This document shows, piece after piece, positions 15,413 through 24,698 of a DNA stretch of 58,515 bases. The notes beneath the pieces were generated by a model. That model was not told the DNA's origin and did no database searches. It saw nothing but the letters and a program-made list of their open reading frames with translations. The DNA is from Marine Group III euryarchaeote CG-Epi1 (GTDB lineage: Archaea; Thermoplasmatota; Poseidoniia; MGIII; CG-Epi1), in NCBI GenBank assembly GCA_001875345.1, contig MIZA01000023.1, forward strand, positions 1 to 58,515, read 5' to 3'. Positions within the stretch are counted from its first letter, which is position 1; every line of letters starts with the position of its first letter. The position numbers were made by a program, and so were the translations under genes.

Positions 15413-16249
15413 ATGACAGATCAATTGTACATGACTATGAATGATGGGCATAATATTCCAGTTGTGGGTTTAGGTACTTGGAAATCAGAGCCAGGAGATT
15501 CAACCTACAATGCAGTTTTTGATTCAATTAAAGCTGGTTACAGACACATAGATACAGCAAGAGCTTACGATAATGAATCTGACGTAGGTAGAGCAATAAA
15601 TGCAGCGGACGTCCCACGTGAAAATTTGTTTATAACAACAAAATTGTGGAATAAAGACCAAGGTTATGATACTGCACTAGAAGCTTGCGAAAAGAGTTTA
15701 GCAAGATTAGACTGTGGATATATTGATCTTTACCTTATACATTGGCCGCTTAAAGATCTAAGAAATGATTCTTGGAAAGCATTTATTGAATTGCAAAAAA
15801 GAGGGCTTTGTAGGTCTATAGGCGTAAGTAACTTCACTATTGATAACTTAAAAGAATTAGAGGAAAAATATGATGTTCTACCTGCAATTAATCAAGTAGA
15901 ATTTCATCCTTACCATTATCAAAAGGAATTATTAGAATATTGTAATTCAAAAAATATAATAATTGAGGCTTACAGTCCTTTAGTTCACGCAAAACGCATG
16001 GATGAGCCTCGTTTAATGGCTATTTCAGACGAATTAGGAAAGACACCTGCTCAAGTTTTGATACGCTGGGCGATACAAAGAGGGATGGTTGTTCTTCCGA
16101 AATCAGTTAATCAGGATAGAATTGTAGAGAATTTTGCAGTTTTTGATTTCGATATTTCAAATTCATTGATGAAACGCTTAGATGATTTAGATGAAAGGTA
16201 CGTAACTTGTTGGGATCCGCACAACCCGCCTCCTTACGCTCCAGTTTAA
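15413..16249 (+). CDS. Aldo/keto reductase
   Basis: A 278-residue TIM-barrel NADPH oxidoreductase. The catalytic tetrad is visible: Asp in GYRHIDTARAYDNE, Tyr four residues on, Lys in FITTKLWN and His in YLIHWPL. Cofactor contacts GVSNF and LPKSVNQDRIVENF match AKR signatures. It reduces aldehydes or ketones; the substrate is unknown. It has a short 27-nt gap from the phosphatase gene and is followed by the AT-rich regulatory region of the fumarase gene. Confidence 0.92.
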   Translation: MTDQLYMTMNDGHNIPVVGLGTWKSEPGDSTYNAVFDSIKAGYRHIDTARAYDNESDVGRAINAADVPRENLFITTKLWNKDQGYDTALEACEKSLARLDCGYIDLYLIHWPLKDLRNDSWKAFIELQKRGLCRSIGVSNFTIDNLKELEEKYDVLPAINQVEFHPYHYQKELLEYCNSKNIIIEAYSPLVHAKRMDEPRLMAISDELGKTPAQVLIRWAIQRGMVVLPKSVNQDRIVENFAVFDFDISNSLMKRLDDLDERYVTCWDPHNPPPYAPV

Positions 16250-16302
16250 GCTAAAAAAGGGATAAAAATTAGTAAATAGGCTAATTGCTACTATATTTAA
16301 TG

Positions 16303-16334
16303 TATGCAAAATGCATATTTATGCAAAATGCATA
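16303..16334 (+). promoter_or_regulatory. Two tandem perfect dyads, candidate operator over the fumarase promoter
   Basis: The 15-bp sequence TATGCAAAATGCATA occurs twice, at 16303-16317 and 16320-16334. Each copy is a perfect 6-bp inverted repeat (TATGCA/TGCATA) around AAA, and the spacing is 17 bp. A TATA-like CTATATTTAA lies just upstream at 16291-16300, so the dyads cover the predicted start of transcription (about 16320) and lie 33 nt before the ATG. The position suits repression. Tandem short dyads are the typical target of ribbon-helix-helix dimers, and the following gene begins with a RHH-like segment. Confidence 0.7.
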
Positions 16335-16366
16335 CTTTTTAATACATAAAGCTACATAACGATAAT

Positions 16367-18010
16367 ATGCCTAAAATAGACTATACATCTATAAGAGTGA
16401 CTAAAGAAGTAAGAGAAAGCCTTCAAAATTATGTTGAAGAGTGTTACAATGACCTTTCAATCAACTCTATGCTGAAAGTTCATATGGAAAATTTGAATGA
16501 GGGGCATGTTCGATTTCCTAAATATGGTATGTACGAGTGTCCGGAAAGCAGAAAACAAAAGATGCGTTCATCTATAAGCAAGAAATCAATTAAAAAAAGT
16601 GCTAATAATCTTTCATTAACAGGAAGTTTACCTTCAGATCCTTATACTCGAACCGAGTCAGATACTATGGGCGAGATGGAAGTCCCAAAATCCGCATTAT
16701 GGGGTGCAAGTACACAGAGAGCTGTTCTTAATTTTCCAATTAGTGGGATTCCTATGTCTCGCTCCTTTATTCGAGCACTAGGATATATCAAAGCTGGAGC
16801 TGCAGCAGCAAATGCAGAATTAGGGATAATCGATGACGAGATGAAAGATGTAATAATTTCAGCTTCGATTAGCGTGGCAGATGGAAATTTTGATGAACAT
16901 TTTCCGGTTGATGTTTTCCAAACAGGTTCTGGAACATCAACAAATATGAATGCTAACGAGGTAATAGCAACCATTTCTTCTGAAGAGAGCGGACTAAAGA
17001 TACATCCCAATGATCACGTAAACCAAGGTCAATCATCAAATGATGTAATTCCTTCAGCACTTCATCTATCAGCTTTACTCGAAATAGAAGAAAATCTATG
17101 TCCTGCGCTTTTAAATCTTCAAACAAGCCTTTCTCAAAAATCAGATGAGTTCATGTCAATAATCAAGACAGGTCGAACCCATTTAATGGATGCTACACCG
17201 ATAAGGCTTGGACAAGAGTTTGTGGGATATGCAGGATTAATTGAGCGTTCTCTTGATCGCCTCCTACTTGCTAAAGATGAACTGTCCTTACTTGCATTGG
17301 GAGGAACTGCCGTAGGTACAGGAGTAAATACAAAGGCTAAATTTTCCGAATTAGCTTGTCAGCATATTTCGAAATTATCAGGAATAGATGTTTATGAAAC
17401 AGACAATCATTTCTTGGCACAGTCTAGCTTAGATGGTGCGTTGACAACTAGCGGAGTATTGCGCGGTTTAGCAGTAAGTTTACAAAAAATAGCTAATGAT
17501 ATTCGCTTAATGGGTTCAGGCCCTCGTTCAGGTATTTCTGAATTATCATTACCAGCAGTTCAACCAGGCTCTTCAATAATGCCTGGAAAAGTTAACCCAG
17601 TCATTCCTGAAGCAATAATACAAGCTTCATCGCAAGTGATAGCTTGTGATACTGCCTTAGTTCAGAGCGGACAAGGAGGTTATTTTGAGTTAAACACAAT
17701 GTTGCCTTTTGCAGCTCATAATCTTCTACAAGCAGTTTCTCTTTTATCTAATTCGGTTGAAGTTTTCGCAGCTAAATGTATTGATGGACTAGAAGCTACA
17801 GATAAAGGACCTGAATTATTGATGTCGGGTTTGATGTTAGCTACTACTTTAGCTCCGGTAATAGGTTACGAAAAAGCAGCAAAAATAGCAAAAGAGGCAC
17901 ATAAGTCGGGTCAAACGGTGTTGGAAACTTCACTTGACTTAACTGATTTATCTGAAGAAGAGTTAATTGAGATATTAAATCCTGAAAAAATGGTTAAACC
18001 TAGTGATTAA
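16367..18010 (+). CDS. fumC: Class II fumarase with ~95-residue N-terminal ribbon-helix-helix-like extension
   Basis: 547 residues. From about residue 93 it is an ordinary Fum[58 protein letters not shown] and the signature [11 protein letters not shown]. It converts fumarate and malate. Ahead of this lies a segment FumC lacks: [22 protein letters not shown], a strand plus helix like the start of CopG/Arc proteins, then a second helix, then a Lys/Ser-rich linker ([13 protein letters not shown]). One uninterrupted frame covers both. Internal starts (ATG 16562 or later) could also give a plain fumarase. Two perfect dyads sit at the promoter. It converges on acsA with a shared TTAA. Confidence 0.85.
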   Translation: MPKIDYTSIRVTKEVRESLQNYVEECYNDLSINSMLKVHMENLNEGHVRFPKYGMYECPESRKQKMRSSISKKSIKKSANNLSLTGSLPSDPYTRTESDTMGEMEVPKSALWGASTQRAVLNFPISGIPMSRSFIRALGYIKAGAAAANAELGIIDDEMKDVIISASISVADGNFDEHFPVDVFQTGSGTSTNMNANEVIATISSEESGLKIHPNDHVNQGQSSNDVIPSALHLSALLEIEENLCPALLNLQTSLSQKSDEFMSIIKTGRTHLMDATPIRLGQEFVGYAGLIERSLDRLLLAKDELSLLALGGTAVGTGVNTKAKFSELACQHISKLSGIDVYETDNHFLAQSSLDGALTTSGVLRGLAVSLQKIANDIRLMGSGPRSGISELSLPAVQPGSSIMPGKVNPVIPEAIIQASSQVIACDTALVQSGQGGYFELNTMLPFAAHNLLQAVSLLSNSVEVFAAKCIDGLEATDKGPELLMSGLMLATTLAPVIGYEKAAKIAKEAHKSGQTVLETSLDLTDLSEEELIEILNPEKMVKPSD

Positions 18011-19938
18011 ATTCGATTATTTACGAGCGATTCAACAACACTAGGATCAGCTAACGTAGAGATGTCCCCTAAGTCATCGATATTATCGGATGCAATATTT
18101 CTTAGAATTCTTCGCATAATTTTTCCAGAACGTGTTTTTGGTAGCCCCTCTGTAAACTGTATTTTTTCAGGAGTGGCATGGGGTCCAATATCAGCTCTTA
18201 CGATTTTAGCAATTTCAGTTCTGGTATTTTCGGTAATCTCTCTTCCTGTTCTCAGCGTTACAAAAGCATAGATTGAATTTCCCTTAATGTCGTGTGGATA
18301 TCCTACTACGGCAGCTTCTGCAACATCAGCATGTCCTCCTATCGATCCTTCAATTTCTGCAGTACCTAAATTATGTCCAGATACAATAATGACGTCGTCA
18401 ACTCTTCCAGTTATCCAATAATATCCATTTTCATCTCTTTTACATCCATCACCTGAGAAGTATTTACCCGGAAATCGTGAAAAATAAGTATCAAAAAATC
18501 TCTTATGGTCGCCATAAACAGTTCTCATTATACTTGGCCAAGGTCTTTGCATTACCAAATTTCCTTCAACATTATTTCCTTCCAAAACATTTCCATCATC
18601 ATCTACTAATTCAGGTAAAACTCCAAAGAAAGGTCTGGTTGCGGATCCCGGTTTTGTTTCAGTAACTCCAGGCAGTGGAGTAATCATTATCCCTCCAGTT
18701 TCAGTCTGCCACCAAGTATCTACTATTGGACATTTTTCATTTCCGATAATCGAATGGTACCACATCCATTCAGGTTCTTTTATTGGCTCTCCTACCGTTC
18801 CCAGTAGTCTTAAACTTTCAAGATTATATCTTTTAGGCCAATCATCGCCCTCTTTCATTAGAGCGCGCAGTGCGGTTGGTGCTGTGTAAAAAATATTTAC
18901 TTTATGCTTCTCAACAATTTCCCAAAATCTACCATAGTCTGGATAGTTAGGTACACCTTCGAACATCACAGTTACTGCACGATTTGCCATAGGGCCGTAA
19001 ACAATGTATGAATGTCCAGTAATCCATCCGATATCTGCAGTACACCAATAAATTTCTCCGGGTTTATAATCAAAAATGTAATGGTAAGTAGTTGAAGTGT
19101 ATACCATGTATCCACCAGTAGTATGCATTACACCTTTTGGCTTTCCTGTTGAACCACTAGTATACAAAATGAATAATGGATCCTCAGCATTCATTATTTC
19201 AGGCTCACAATTACTGTCTGCTGAAGCTATAGCTTCATGCCACCAAACATCTCTACTCGGTTCCATTTCAATAGGACTTCCGGTTCTTTTTACAACAAGA
19301 ATCTTTTCAATGGATGGTGTATTCTTGACAGCCTTGTCCGCATTCGCTTTCATTGGTATATCATTCTTAGTTCCTCTAACTCCAGTATCCTGAGTGACAA
19401 GGACTTTGCATTCGGAATCATTTATTCTAGATTCTAAACTATCCGGAGAAAAAGCACCAAATACAACTGAATGAACTGCCCCTATTCTTGCACAAGCTAA
19501 TAATGCAATTGTTAATTCAGGTATCATTTGCATGTAAATACAAACACGATCTCCTTTCTCTACTCCCAAACCTTTCAAAGAGTTTGCAGCAAGCTGTACT
19601 TCCGTCAAAAGATCATTGTAAGATAGTTTTTTACTTTCCGAAGAATCGTTTCCTTCCCAAATGAGGGCCGTTTCATTACCATGCCCATTATCAACATGCC
19701 TATCGACACAATTGTAACACGCATTTAGTTCGGCACCTTCATACCAGCTAATATCTGCCTTGTTAAAGTCCCAATTCCAAACCTTATTCCATTTTTTAAA
19801 CCAAGTAATCCTTTCAGCTTGTTCGGCCCAGAAACCTTCAGGGTCTTTAATTGAATAATCATATATTTCATTGTATTTTTCTACACTACCAACATATGCA
19901 TTATTTTTAATTTTTTCATTTGGTTTAAATGATTTCAT
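18007..19938 (-). CDS. acsA: Acetyl-CoA synthetase (AMP-forming)
   Basis: A 643-residue enzyme of full family length. The adenylation motif is [20 protein letters not shown], later [18 protein letters not shown] and [15 protein letters not shown]. The acetylation-controlled Lys is in [15 protein letters not shown] near the C-terminus. It activates acetate to acetyl-CoA through acetyl-AMP. It is divergent from nmd3 across 75 bp and convergent with the fumarase gene (4-nt overlap). Confidence 0.95.
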   Translation of the reverse strand: MKSFKPNEKIKNNAYVGSVEKYNEIYDYSIKDPEGFWAEQAERITWFKKWNKVWNWDFNKADISWYEGAELNACYNCVDRHVDNGHGNETALIWEGNDSSESKKLSYNDLLTEVQLAANSLKGLGVEKGDRVCIYMQMIPELTIALLACARIGAVHSVVFGAFSPDSLESRINDSECKVLVTQDTGVRGTKNDIPMKANADKAVKNTPSIEKILVVKRTGSPIEMEPSRDVWWHEAIASADSNCEPEIMNAEDPLFILYTSGSTGKPKGVMHTTGGYMVYTSTTYHYIFDYKPGEIYWCTADIGWITGHSYIVYGPMANRAVTVMFEGVPNYPDYGRFWEIVEKHKVNIFYTAPTALRALMKEGDDWPKRYNLESLRLLGTVGEPIKEPEWMWYHSIIGNEKCPIVDTWWQTETGGIMITPLPGVTETKPGSATRPFFGVLPELVDDDGNVLEGNNVEGNLVMQRPWPSIMRTVYGDHKRFFDTYFSRFPGKYFSGDGCKRDENGYYWITGRVDDVIIVSGHNLGTAEIEGSIGGHADVAEAAVVGYPHDIKGNSIYAFVTLRTGREITENTRTEIAKIVRADIGPHATPEKIQFTEGLPKTRSGKIMRRILRNIASDNIDDLGDISTLADPSVVESLVNNRI

Positions 19939-19977
19939 GCATTTGATTAAGTAACCTTAAACAAAAAACTTTCGAAG

Positions 19978-19985
19978 CATAAAAA
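19978..19985 (+). promoter_or_regulatory. TATA-like box of nmd3
   Basis: CATAAAAAAC (core 19978-19985) lies about 30 nt before ATG 20013, suggesting a near-leaderless transcript. It is in the acsA/nmd3 divergent gap. Confidence 0.4.
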
Positions 19986-20012
19986 ACAAAATCCCCCTCC
20001 TTTAGATGATTG

Positions 20013-21011
20013 ATGGATATTTGTCTAAAGTGCGGAGCTGAACCTCCACTTATATCCCAAATTTGCCATAAATGTGTACGCGAAACGGTAGTTATTTCGC
20101 GTCTTCCAGATGTACTTAGAATGATTGATTGTAAGTCATGTTATTCTCTAAAGATACCTGGAACTTGGCTTGAATTTGATGATCTTGAATCTGCAGTAAG
20201 CCATTTCTTTGAAAGTTCAATTATTTGGAAAGAGGATTTGTCCCAGCAAAAAACTACACAGACATTGGAACAATTAGATCCCGCTAAATTTAGAGTTAAA
20301 GCAAAAACTAATGCAAACTATGGAGGATTAAGTTTAGAATCAAATTTAGAGGGAGTAGTCGAAATAAAATATCAAGTATGTCAGACTTGTTCTCGCCATG
20401 CGGGAGGATATTATGAGGCCATATTACAAATAAGAACTAAACAAAAATCAGTTTTGGATGCGGCAGTCGAAAAAGTTTTCAAAGATATAGATTCATCACC
20501 CTCAGAATTTTTTTCTACTGAGAATGGACCCGCTAAGGGAGGTTTTGATTTTCAATTATCTTCTACAGAACGAGCTCGTTCTTTAGCTAGGGAATTAATG
20601 ATTCAATTTGGAGGGCATGTGAATGAAACTAATACCTTAGTTGGTCGTAAAGATGGCAGAGATCTTCTAAGACATACCTTTGGAGTACGGTTACCTAGTT
20701 TTCTGGTGGGCGATTATTTACTAATACAAGAAAAGGTTTACAAAGTTACTAGGTTAGATCGTAGAAAAGCTAAATTAAGATTGATGGAAGCTCCTTACAC
20801 AAAAAAAATGGTAGAGATAGATACACTTAGAACTCCGAATATTTTAGAGAAGCCTGTAGAAGTCCAGATAATTAGTTCTAGGAATGATCAATTTTTACTT
20901 CTTGATCCTTATACACACCAAACAGTTGAAGCAGTTTCTCCTTCTAATTGGGAAGGCGAAACAATTCAAGCCTTAAGATTTGGGAATGAGACTTTTTTTC
21001 TTTGGAATTAG
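20013..21011 (+). CDS. nmd3: NMD3 family 60S/50S ribosome-associated protein
   Basis: About 332 residues. The N-terminus has a double zinc-binding region: CLKCGAEPPL with QICHKCV, then DCKSCYSLKIPGTW and later YQVCQTCSRHAGGYYEAILQIR, the characteristic NMD3 segment. The C-terminal beta-rich domains (YLLIQEKVYKVTRLDRRKAKLRL...) are OB/SH3-like. In eukaryotes NMD3 escorts 60S subunits; in archaea it is thought to act in large-subunit maturation. ATG 20013 is used instead of the TTG one codon earlier. It converges on purF with a 4-nt overlap. Confidence 0.9.
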   Translation: MDICLKCGAEPPLISQICHKCVRETVVISRLPDVLRMIDCKSCYSLKIPGTWLEFDDLESAVSHFFESSIIWKEDLSQQKTTQTLEQLDPAKFRVKAKTNANYGGLSLESNLEGVVEIKYQVCQTCSRHAGGYYEAILQIRTKQKSVLDAAVEKVFKDIDSSPSEFFSTENGPAKGGFDFQLSSTERARSLARELMIQFGGHVNETNTLVGRKDGRDLLRHTFGVRLPSFLVGDYLLIQEKVYKVTRLDRRKAKLRLMEAPYTKKMVEIDTLRTPNILEKPVEVQIISSRNDQFLLLDPYTHQTVEAVSPSNWEGETIQALRFGNETFFLWN

Positions 21012-22534
21012 CCTTGATTATGTATTCCAATAGGTTCTTCACTAATGCCTTTATGTTGTCTTGAAGATTTGCTTCTTACTTTTTCGATTCTTTCCAAATA
21101 TTCAGAGGAAACATTTTCAGTTACATAAAAACCGTTGAAGCATGAGGAATCAAATTCTTGTGGTCCCGTTGACTCAAATCTTATACTCTCTACTAAATCT
21201 TCTAAATCCTGATAAAATAATCTATCTGCACCCATATTTTCGGCTATTTGTTCGACACTATTCTTATTTGCAATAAATTCACTAGATGCAGCCATATCAA
21301 TCCCGTATACATTCGGGTATCTCACTGGAGGTGCAGCTGAAGCAAAATATACTTTTCGAGCCCCAGAAAGTCTTGCCATTTCGACAATTTTTTTGGAAGT
21401 ATTTCCCCTCACAATGGAATCATCAACAAGTAATACATTTTTTCCTAAAAACTCGTGATCGACAGTGTTTAATTTTTTTCTCACCGAATCTCTCCTGATC
21501 GATTGTCCAGGCATGATAAATGTTCTTCCAATGTATCTGTTTTTAACTAATCCTTCTCGATAATCGATATCTAACTCTTTTGCGAGCTGGATAGCAGAAA
21601 TTCTTCCGCTATCAGGGACTGGTATTACGACATCAATGTCGTGGTCCGGCCATTCGCGCAGTATTTTTTGGGCTAATTTTGTTCCCATGTTTAGTCTAGC
21701 TTGATGTACTGAAATTCCATCGATAACAGAATCTGGCCTAGCGAAGTATACGTATTCAAAAATACAGGGTGATAATTTGGTGTGTTCACTGCATTGTTTC
21801 TTAGACATTTTTCCATTTATGTCAATGAACATTGCCTCACCAGGAGCTAAATCATAGGCATCTTCGAAGCCAAGTGAATTTAGTGCAACAGTCTCAGAAG
21901 AGATTCCCCATGCATAATTTTCCTCGTTTTTAGTTTGTCCGTAAACCAGAGGCCTAATTCCGTTAGGATCTCTGAATGCAAATAATCCATAACCTGCAAT
22001 CATCCCTACAACTGCATATCCGCCAGAACATCTTCTGTGTAGCCCTTTAACAGCTTTAAACAAGTCTTCAGGCGTGAAGTCTGGAGCTTCGTTAATATTT
22101 TTTCTATTACTCTCTATCTCATTAGCCAATATATTCAGTAATATCTCAGAATCTGAGTTTGTATTGATGTGCCTTAGGTTTTCTTTGTAAAGCTCTCTAG
22201 TTAATTCATCTGCATTAGTTAAGTTTCCATTGTGCGCTAGTGAAATACCATATGGATGGTTAACATAAAGTGGCTGTGCTTCAGCGGCAGATGCAGTTCC
22301 TGCTGTGGGGTATCTAACATGAGCAATTCCGTACCTTCCTCTAAGATTTTGAATATGTTCCTTGTGAAATACATCATTAACTAAGCCATTATCTTTTCTT
22401 AAGTGTAATTTGTCTTCTTCACACACAACGATTCCGGCAGCATCTTGTCCGCGATGTTGTAAAACTAATAGACCGTCGTACAACAAATTGCTGATTGGAC
22501 CTTTATTAGCTAAAATTCCAAGGATACCGCACAT
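21008..22534 (-). CDS. purF: Amidophosphoribosyltransferase
   Basis: A 508-residue enzyme. The nucleophile Cys is residue 2 (MCGILGILANKG), the glutaminase domain contains RHGQD-like LQHRGQDAAG and HNGNLTNADEL, and the PRPP loop is LLVDDSIVRGNTSKKIVEMAR. It makes phosphoribosylamine, the first step of purine synthesis. No propeptide precedes Cys2 apart from Met. It lies 56 nt downstream of rpl37e on the same strand, the usual archaeal rpl37e-purF neighbourhood, though the lsm gene that often precedes rpl37e is missing. Confidence 0.95.
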   Translation of the reverse strand: MCGILGILANKGPISNLLYDGLLVLQHRGQDAAGIVVCEEDKLHLRKDNGLVNDVFHKEHIQNLRGRYGIAHVRYPTAGTASAAEAQPLYVNHPYGISLAHNGNLTNADELTRELYKENLRHINTNSDSEILLNILANEIESNRKNINEAPDFTPEDLFKAVKGLHRRCSGGYAVVGMIAGYGLFAFRDPNGIRPLVYGQTKNEENYAWGISSETVALNSLGFEDAYDLAPGEAMFIDINGKMSKKQCSEHTKLSPCIFEYVYFARPDSVIDGISVHQARLNMGTKLAQKILREWPDHDIDVVIPVPDSGRISAIQLAKELDIDYREGLVKNRYIGRTFIMPGQSIRRDSVRKKLNTVDHEFLGKNVLLVDDSIVRGNTSKKIVEMARLSGARKVYFASAAPPVRYPNVYGIDMAASSEFIANKNSVEQIAENMGADRLFYQDLEDLVESIRFESTGPQEFDSSCFNGFYVTENVSSEYLERIEKVRSKSSRQHKGISEEPIGIHNQG

Positions 22535-22590
22535 TTAATTATCAGTTGAACATGTGAAAGGGGGGATTTAGTCTTTTCATTAAAATTTGA

Positions 22591-22755
22591 TTAGTGAGTT
22601 TTTGCCCATTTATATTTACGATTTTTTGCACTTGCTCCAAATCCACAATAGGCACATCTCTTTTTACGCATATGATAAGCATGGCGACCACATTTTCTAC
22701 AGATCAAGTGGGTCTGTTTCTGGCGTTTACCCTGTGCAGCCGTTCCTTTACTCAT
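22591..22755 (-). CDS. rpl37e: Ribosomal protein L37e
   Basis: A 54-residue ORF read by hand from the minus strand, starting MSKGTAAQGKRQKQTHLICR and ending KNRKYKWAKTH. The zinc ribbon CRKCG...CAYCGFG and the basic tails are diagnostic of L37e, which binds 23S rRNA. ATG 22755 is preceded by an A-rich stretch and a leader of about 45 nt with a hairpin. It is short enough to be missed by length-filtered gene callers. It is first in the rpl37e-purF unit. Confidence 0.95.
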   Translation of the reverse strand: MSKGTAAQGKRQKQTHLICRKCGRHAYHMRKKRCAYCGFGASAKNRKYKWAKTH

Positions 22756-22770
22756 TTTTTACCATAATTT

Positions 22771-22830
22771 CCCGAAAGCAGTTCTCGGACCGTATCGGGG
22801 TGATGCTTCACCTGAAGGGGTTATAAAATA
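22771..22830 (-). promoter_or_regulatory. Promoter and structured leader of rpl37e
   Basis: On the minus strand a TATA element (TATTTTATAA, 22830-22821) is followed by a GC-richer leader. CCCGA/TCGGG at 22771-22775 and 22795-22799 can pair, with an inner CCGA/TCGG alternative. The structure could be a translational operator; I see no known riboswitch. Confidence 0.45.
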
Positions 22831-22836
22831 ATTTGT

Positions 22837-24141
22837 TTAGCCTAATCCTATGGTTTTGTAGTCAAAACCCGTTTTTTCAGCTTCTTTTGCATTCAGAGTT
22901 CTTCTTCCATCGATTAAAACATTACCGTTCATTCTTTCTAGTAAGGATCGCAAATCCAAGTTCTTGTAGATGTTCCATTCTGTCATTATAATTACACAAT
23001 CAGCTTTTTCAGTAGCCAATTCGGGCGTTGGCATCATTGGTATGTCTATTATTTCTTTGAAATTAGCCATTCCTTCAGGGTCGTGAGCTGTCACTTCAGC
23101 TCCTTTCTCAATTAATTCTTTTATGACAATTTCACTTCGACTTTCCCTAACATCGTCTGTATCTGGTTTGAAAGCAAGACCCAGTATTGAAATTTTCTTT
23201 CCTTTGATTATTCCTAGCCTTTCTTCAGCCATTTTAACTATTATCTTTGGTTGTATGTCATTAACTTCTAAAGTAGCTTTAAGCATGAGAGACTCTACGT
23301 TTGAGTTCTTTGCAGCTGCAGCCAGAGCTTTGACATCTTTTGGGAAACATGAACCTCCGAACCCAGCTCCGGCTCTGAGGAACTCAGCTGAAATTCGACT
23401 ATCTAATCCCATTCCTTCGGCGACTTCTTGAAAGTCAATTCCCCATATGTTAGACATATTTGCAATTTCGTTTACAAAAGAAATCTTTGCAGCTAGGAAA
23501 GAATTAGAAGCGTATTTTATCAATTCTGCAGTTCTTGGAATACACTCTAGTTTAGTACATTTGTATGGCTCGTATAGGTCGTTTAAAGTTTTTTTAGCAA
23601 TTTCGTCAGCATATCCAATTACAATTCTATCCGGATTTTGAGCGTCATGTATTGCACTTCCTTCTCTTAAAAATTCAGGATTCATTCCTATTCCTAATTT
23701 TTCTCGTTTCCAGCCACTTTTCTTTAATATATTTGGCATTACTACATCTTCAGTGGTTAATGGTACTACAGTTGATTTTACAACTACAGTATGTTCACCA
23801 CTCTTATCTCTAAGGGCTCTTCCTATTGTTGATGATGCCGATTTAATGTAACTTAAATCAATGTTTCCATCTTTATCTGAAGGTGTACCAACACATATGA
23901 ATGTAATATCAGAATTTCTTACATGTTGTTCAATTTCAATAGATCCAATTAAATTCTTAGTCTTAATTCCCTCTTGTATAAGTTCTTCAAGTCCAGGTTC
24001 GAATATTGGAGACTTTCCGCTGTTTAGAAGGTCAATTTTTTCTTCTAGAATGTCTAAGCATACTACTTGATTTCCTAAATCAGCTAGCGTAGCACCTGTC
24101 ACTAATCCAACATATCCTGTCCCTATAACGCTGACTTTCAC
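22837..24141 (-). CDS. UDP-glucose/UDP-sugar 6-dehydrogenase
   Basis: A 434-residue NAD enzyme. The N-terminal Rossmann motif is VSVIGTGYVGLVTGATLADLG, the catalytic Cys is in GAGFGGSCFPKDV, and the C-terminal UDP-binding domain has LGLAFKPDTDDVRESRS. It oxidises a UDP-hexose to the uronic acid in two steps for surface glycan synthesis. UDP-glucose is most likely; UDP-GlcNAc or UDP-ManNAc variants cannot be excluded. It starts almost back to back with the PUA gene. Confidence 0.92.
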   Translation of the reverse strand: MKVSVIGTGYVGLVTGATLADLGNQVVCLDILEEKIDLLNSGKSPIFEPGLEELIQEGIKTKNLIGSIEIEQHVRNSDITFICVGTPSDKDGNIDLSYIKSASSTIGRALRDKSGEHTVVVKSTVVPLTTEDVVMPNILKKSGWKREKLGIGMNPEFLREGSAIHDAQNPDRIVIGYADEIAKKTLNDLYEPYKCTKLECIPRTAELIKYASNSFLAAKISFVNEIANMSNIWGIDFQEVAEGMGLDSRISAEFLRAGAGFGGSCFPKDVKALAAAAKNSNVESLMLKATLEVNDIQPKIIVKMAEERLGIIKGKKISILGLAFKPDTDDVRESRSEIVIKELIEKGAEVTAHDPEGMANFKEIIDIPMMPTPELATEKADCVIIMTEWNIYKNLDLRSLLERMNGNVLIDGRRTLNAKEAEKTGFDYKTIGLG

Positions 24142-24187
24142 AATTTTGCATGGGAAGACCTACATAAAATGCTCTCTATTGAGGTTA

Positions 24188-24688
24188 GTGGCATCTGAAC
24201 TAATTGTAAAAAAGCGTAGGCCGATTAACAAGAAAGAAGCACGCTCTATCAAAGAAGGTATATTATCAACTCACAATCTTGAGATGCCTATCTCAGCAGG
24301 CAAATTTGAAATTGGTAAAACCGATAATTTTGATGTCTTAATTTCGAAAGGTAACATTATCGCACTTATTGATAATAATTTGGTGCATTTAACAGTGAGA
24401 GGTTTACTCATTAATTCAGTAGAAAGAGGCTGGGTTCAGGTTGATATGGGTGCAGTTCCTTATGTTTGTAACGGGGCTAATACTATGTCTGCAGGGATTA
24501 ATGATGTAAGTCCAGAAGTTGTCAAAGGTCAGCACGTATGGATAAGGGAGGAAAACCATCATAAACCATTAGCAATTGGTATAGCATTGATGGACGCAAA
24601 AGAGATGCTTACGTCTGAGAAAGGTAAGGCCATAAAGTCATTACATTATATAGGCGATAAGATTTGGAACTACGGCATCAAAGATTAG
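24188..24688 (+). CDS. PUA-domain RNA-binding protein (DUF1947/MCT-1-like)
   Basis: About 167 residues: a basic N-terminal helical part (ELIVKKRRPINKKEARSIKEG) and a C-terminal PUA domain with VQVDMGAVPYVCNGANTMSAGI (PUA core MGAVPYVCNGANVM..PGI) and VWIREENHHKPLAIGIA. Archaeal relatives resemble the MCT-1/Tma20 family of translation-linked proteins. The frame is open back to a TTG at 24146. I prefer GTG 24188 because CATAAAAT at 24163-24170 lies about 23 nt before it (leaderless) and the known family begins near this point. Confidence 0.75.
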   Translation: MASELIVKKRRPINKKEARSIKEGILSTHNLEMPISAGKFEIGKTDNFDVLISKGNIIALIDNNLVHLTVRGLLINSVERGWVQVDMGAVPYVCNGANTMSAGINDVSPEVVKGQHVWIREENHHKPLAIGIALMDAKEMLTSEKGKAIKSLHYIGDKIWNYGIKD

Positions 24689-24698
24689 TGTAACAAAA

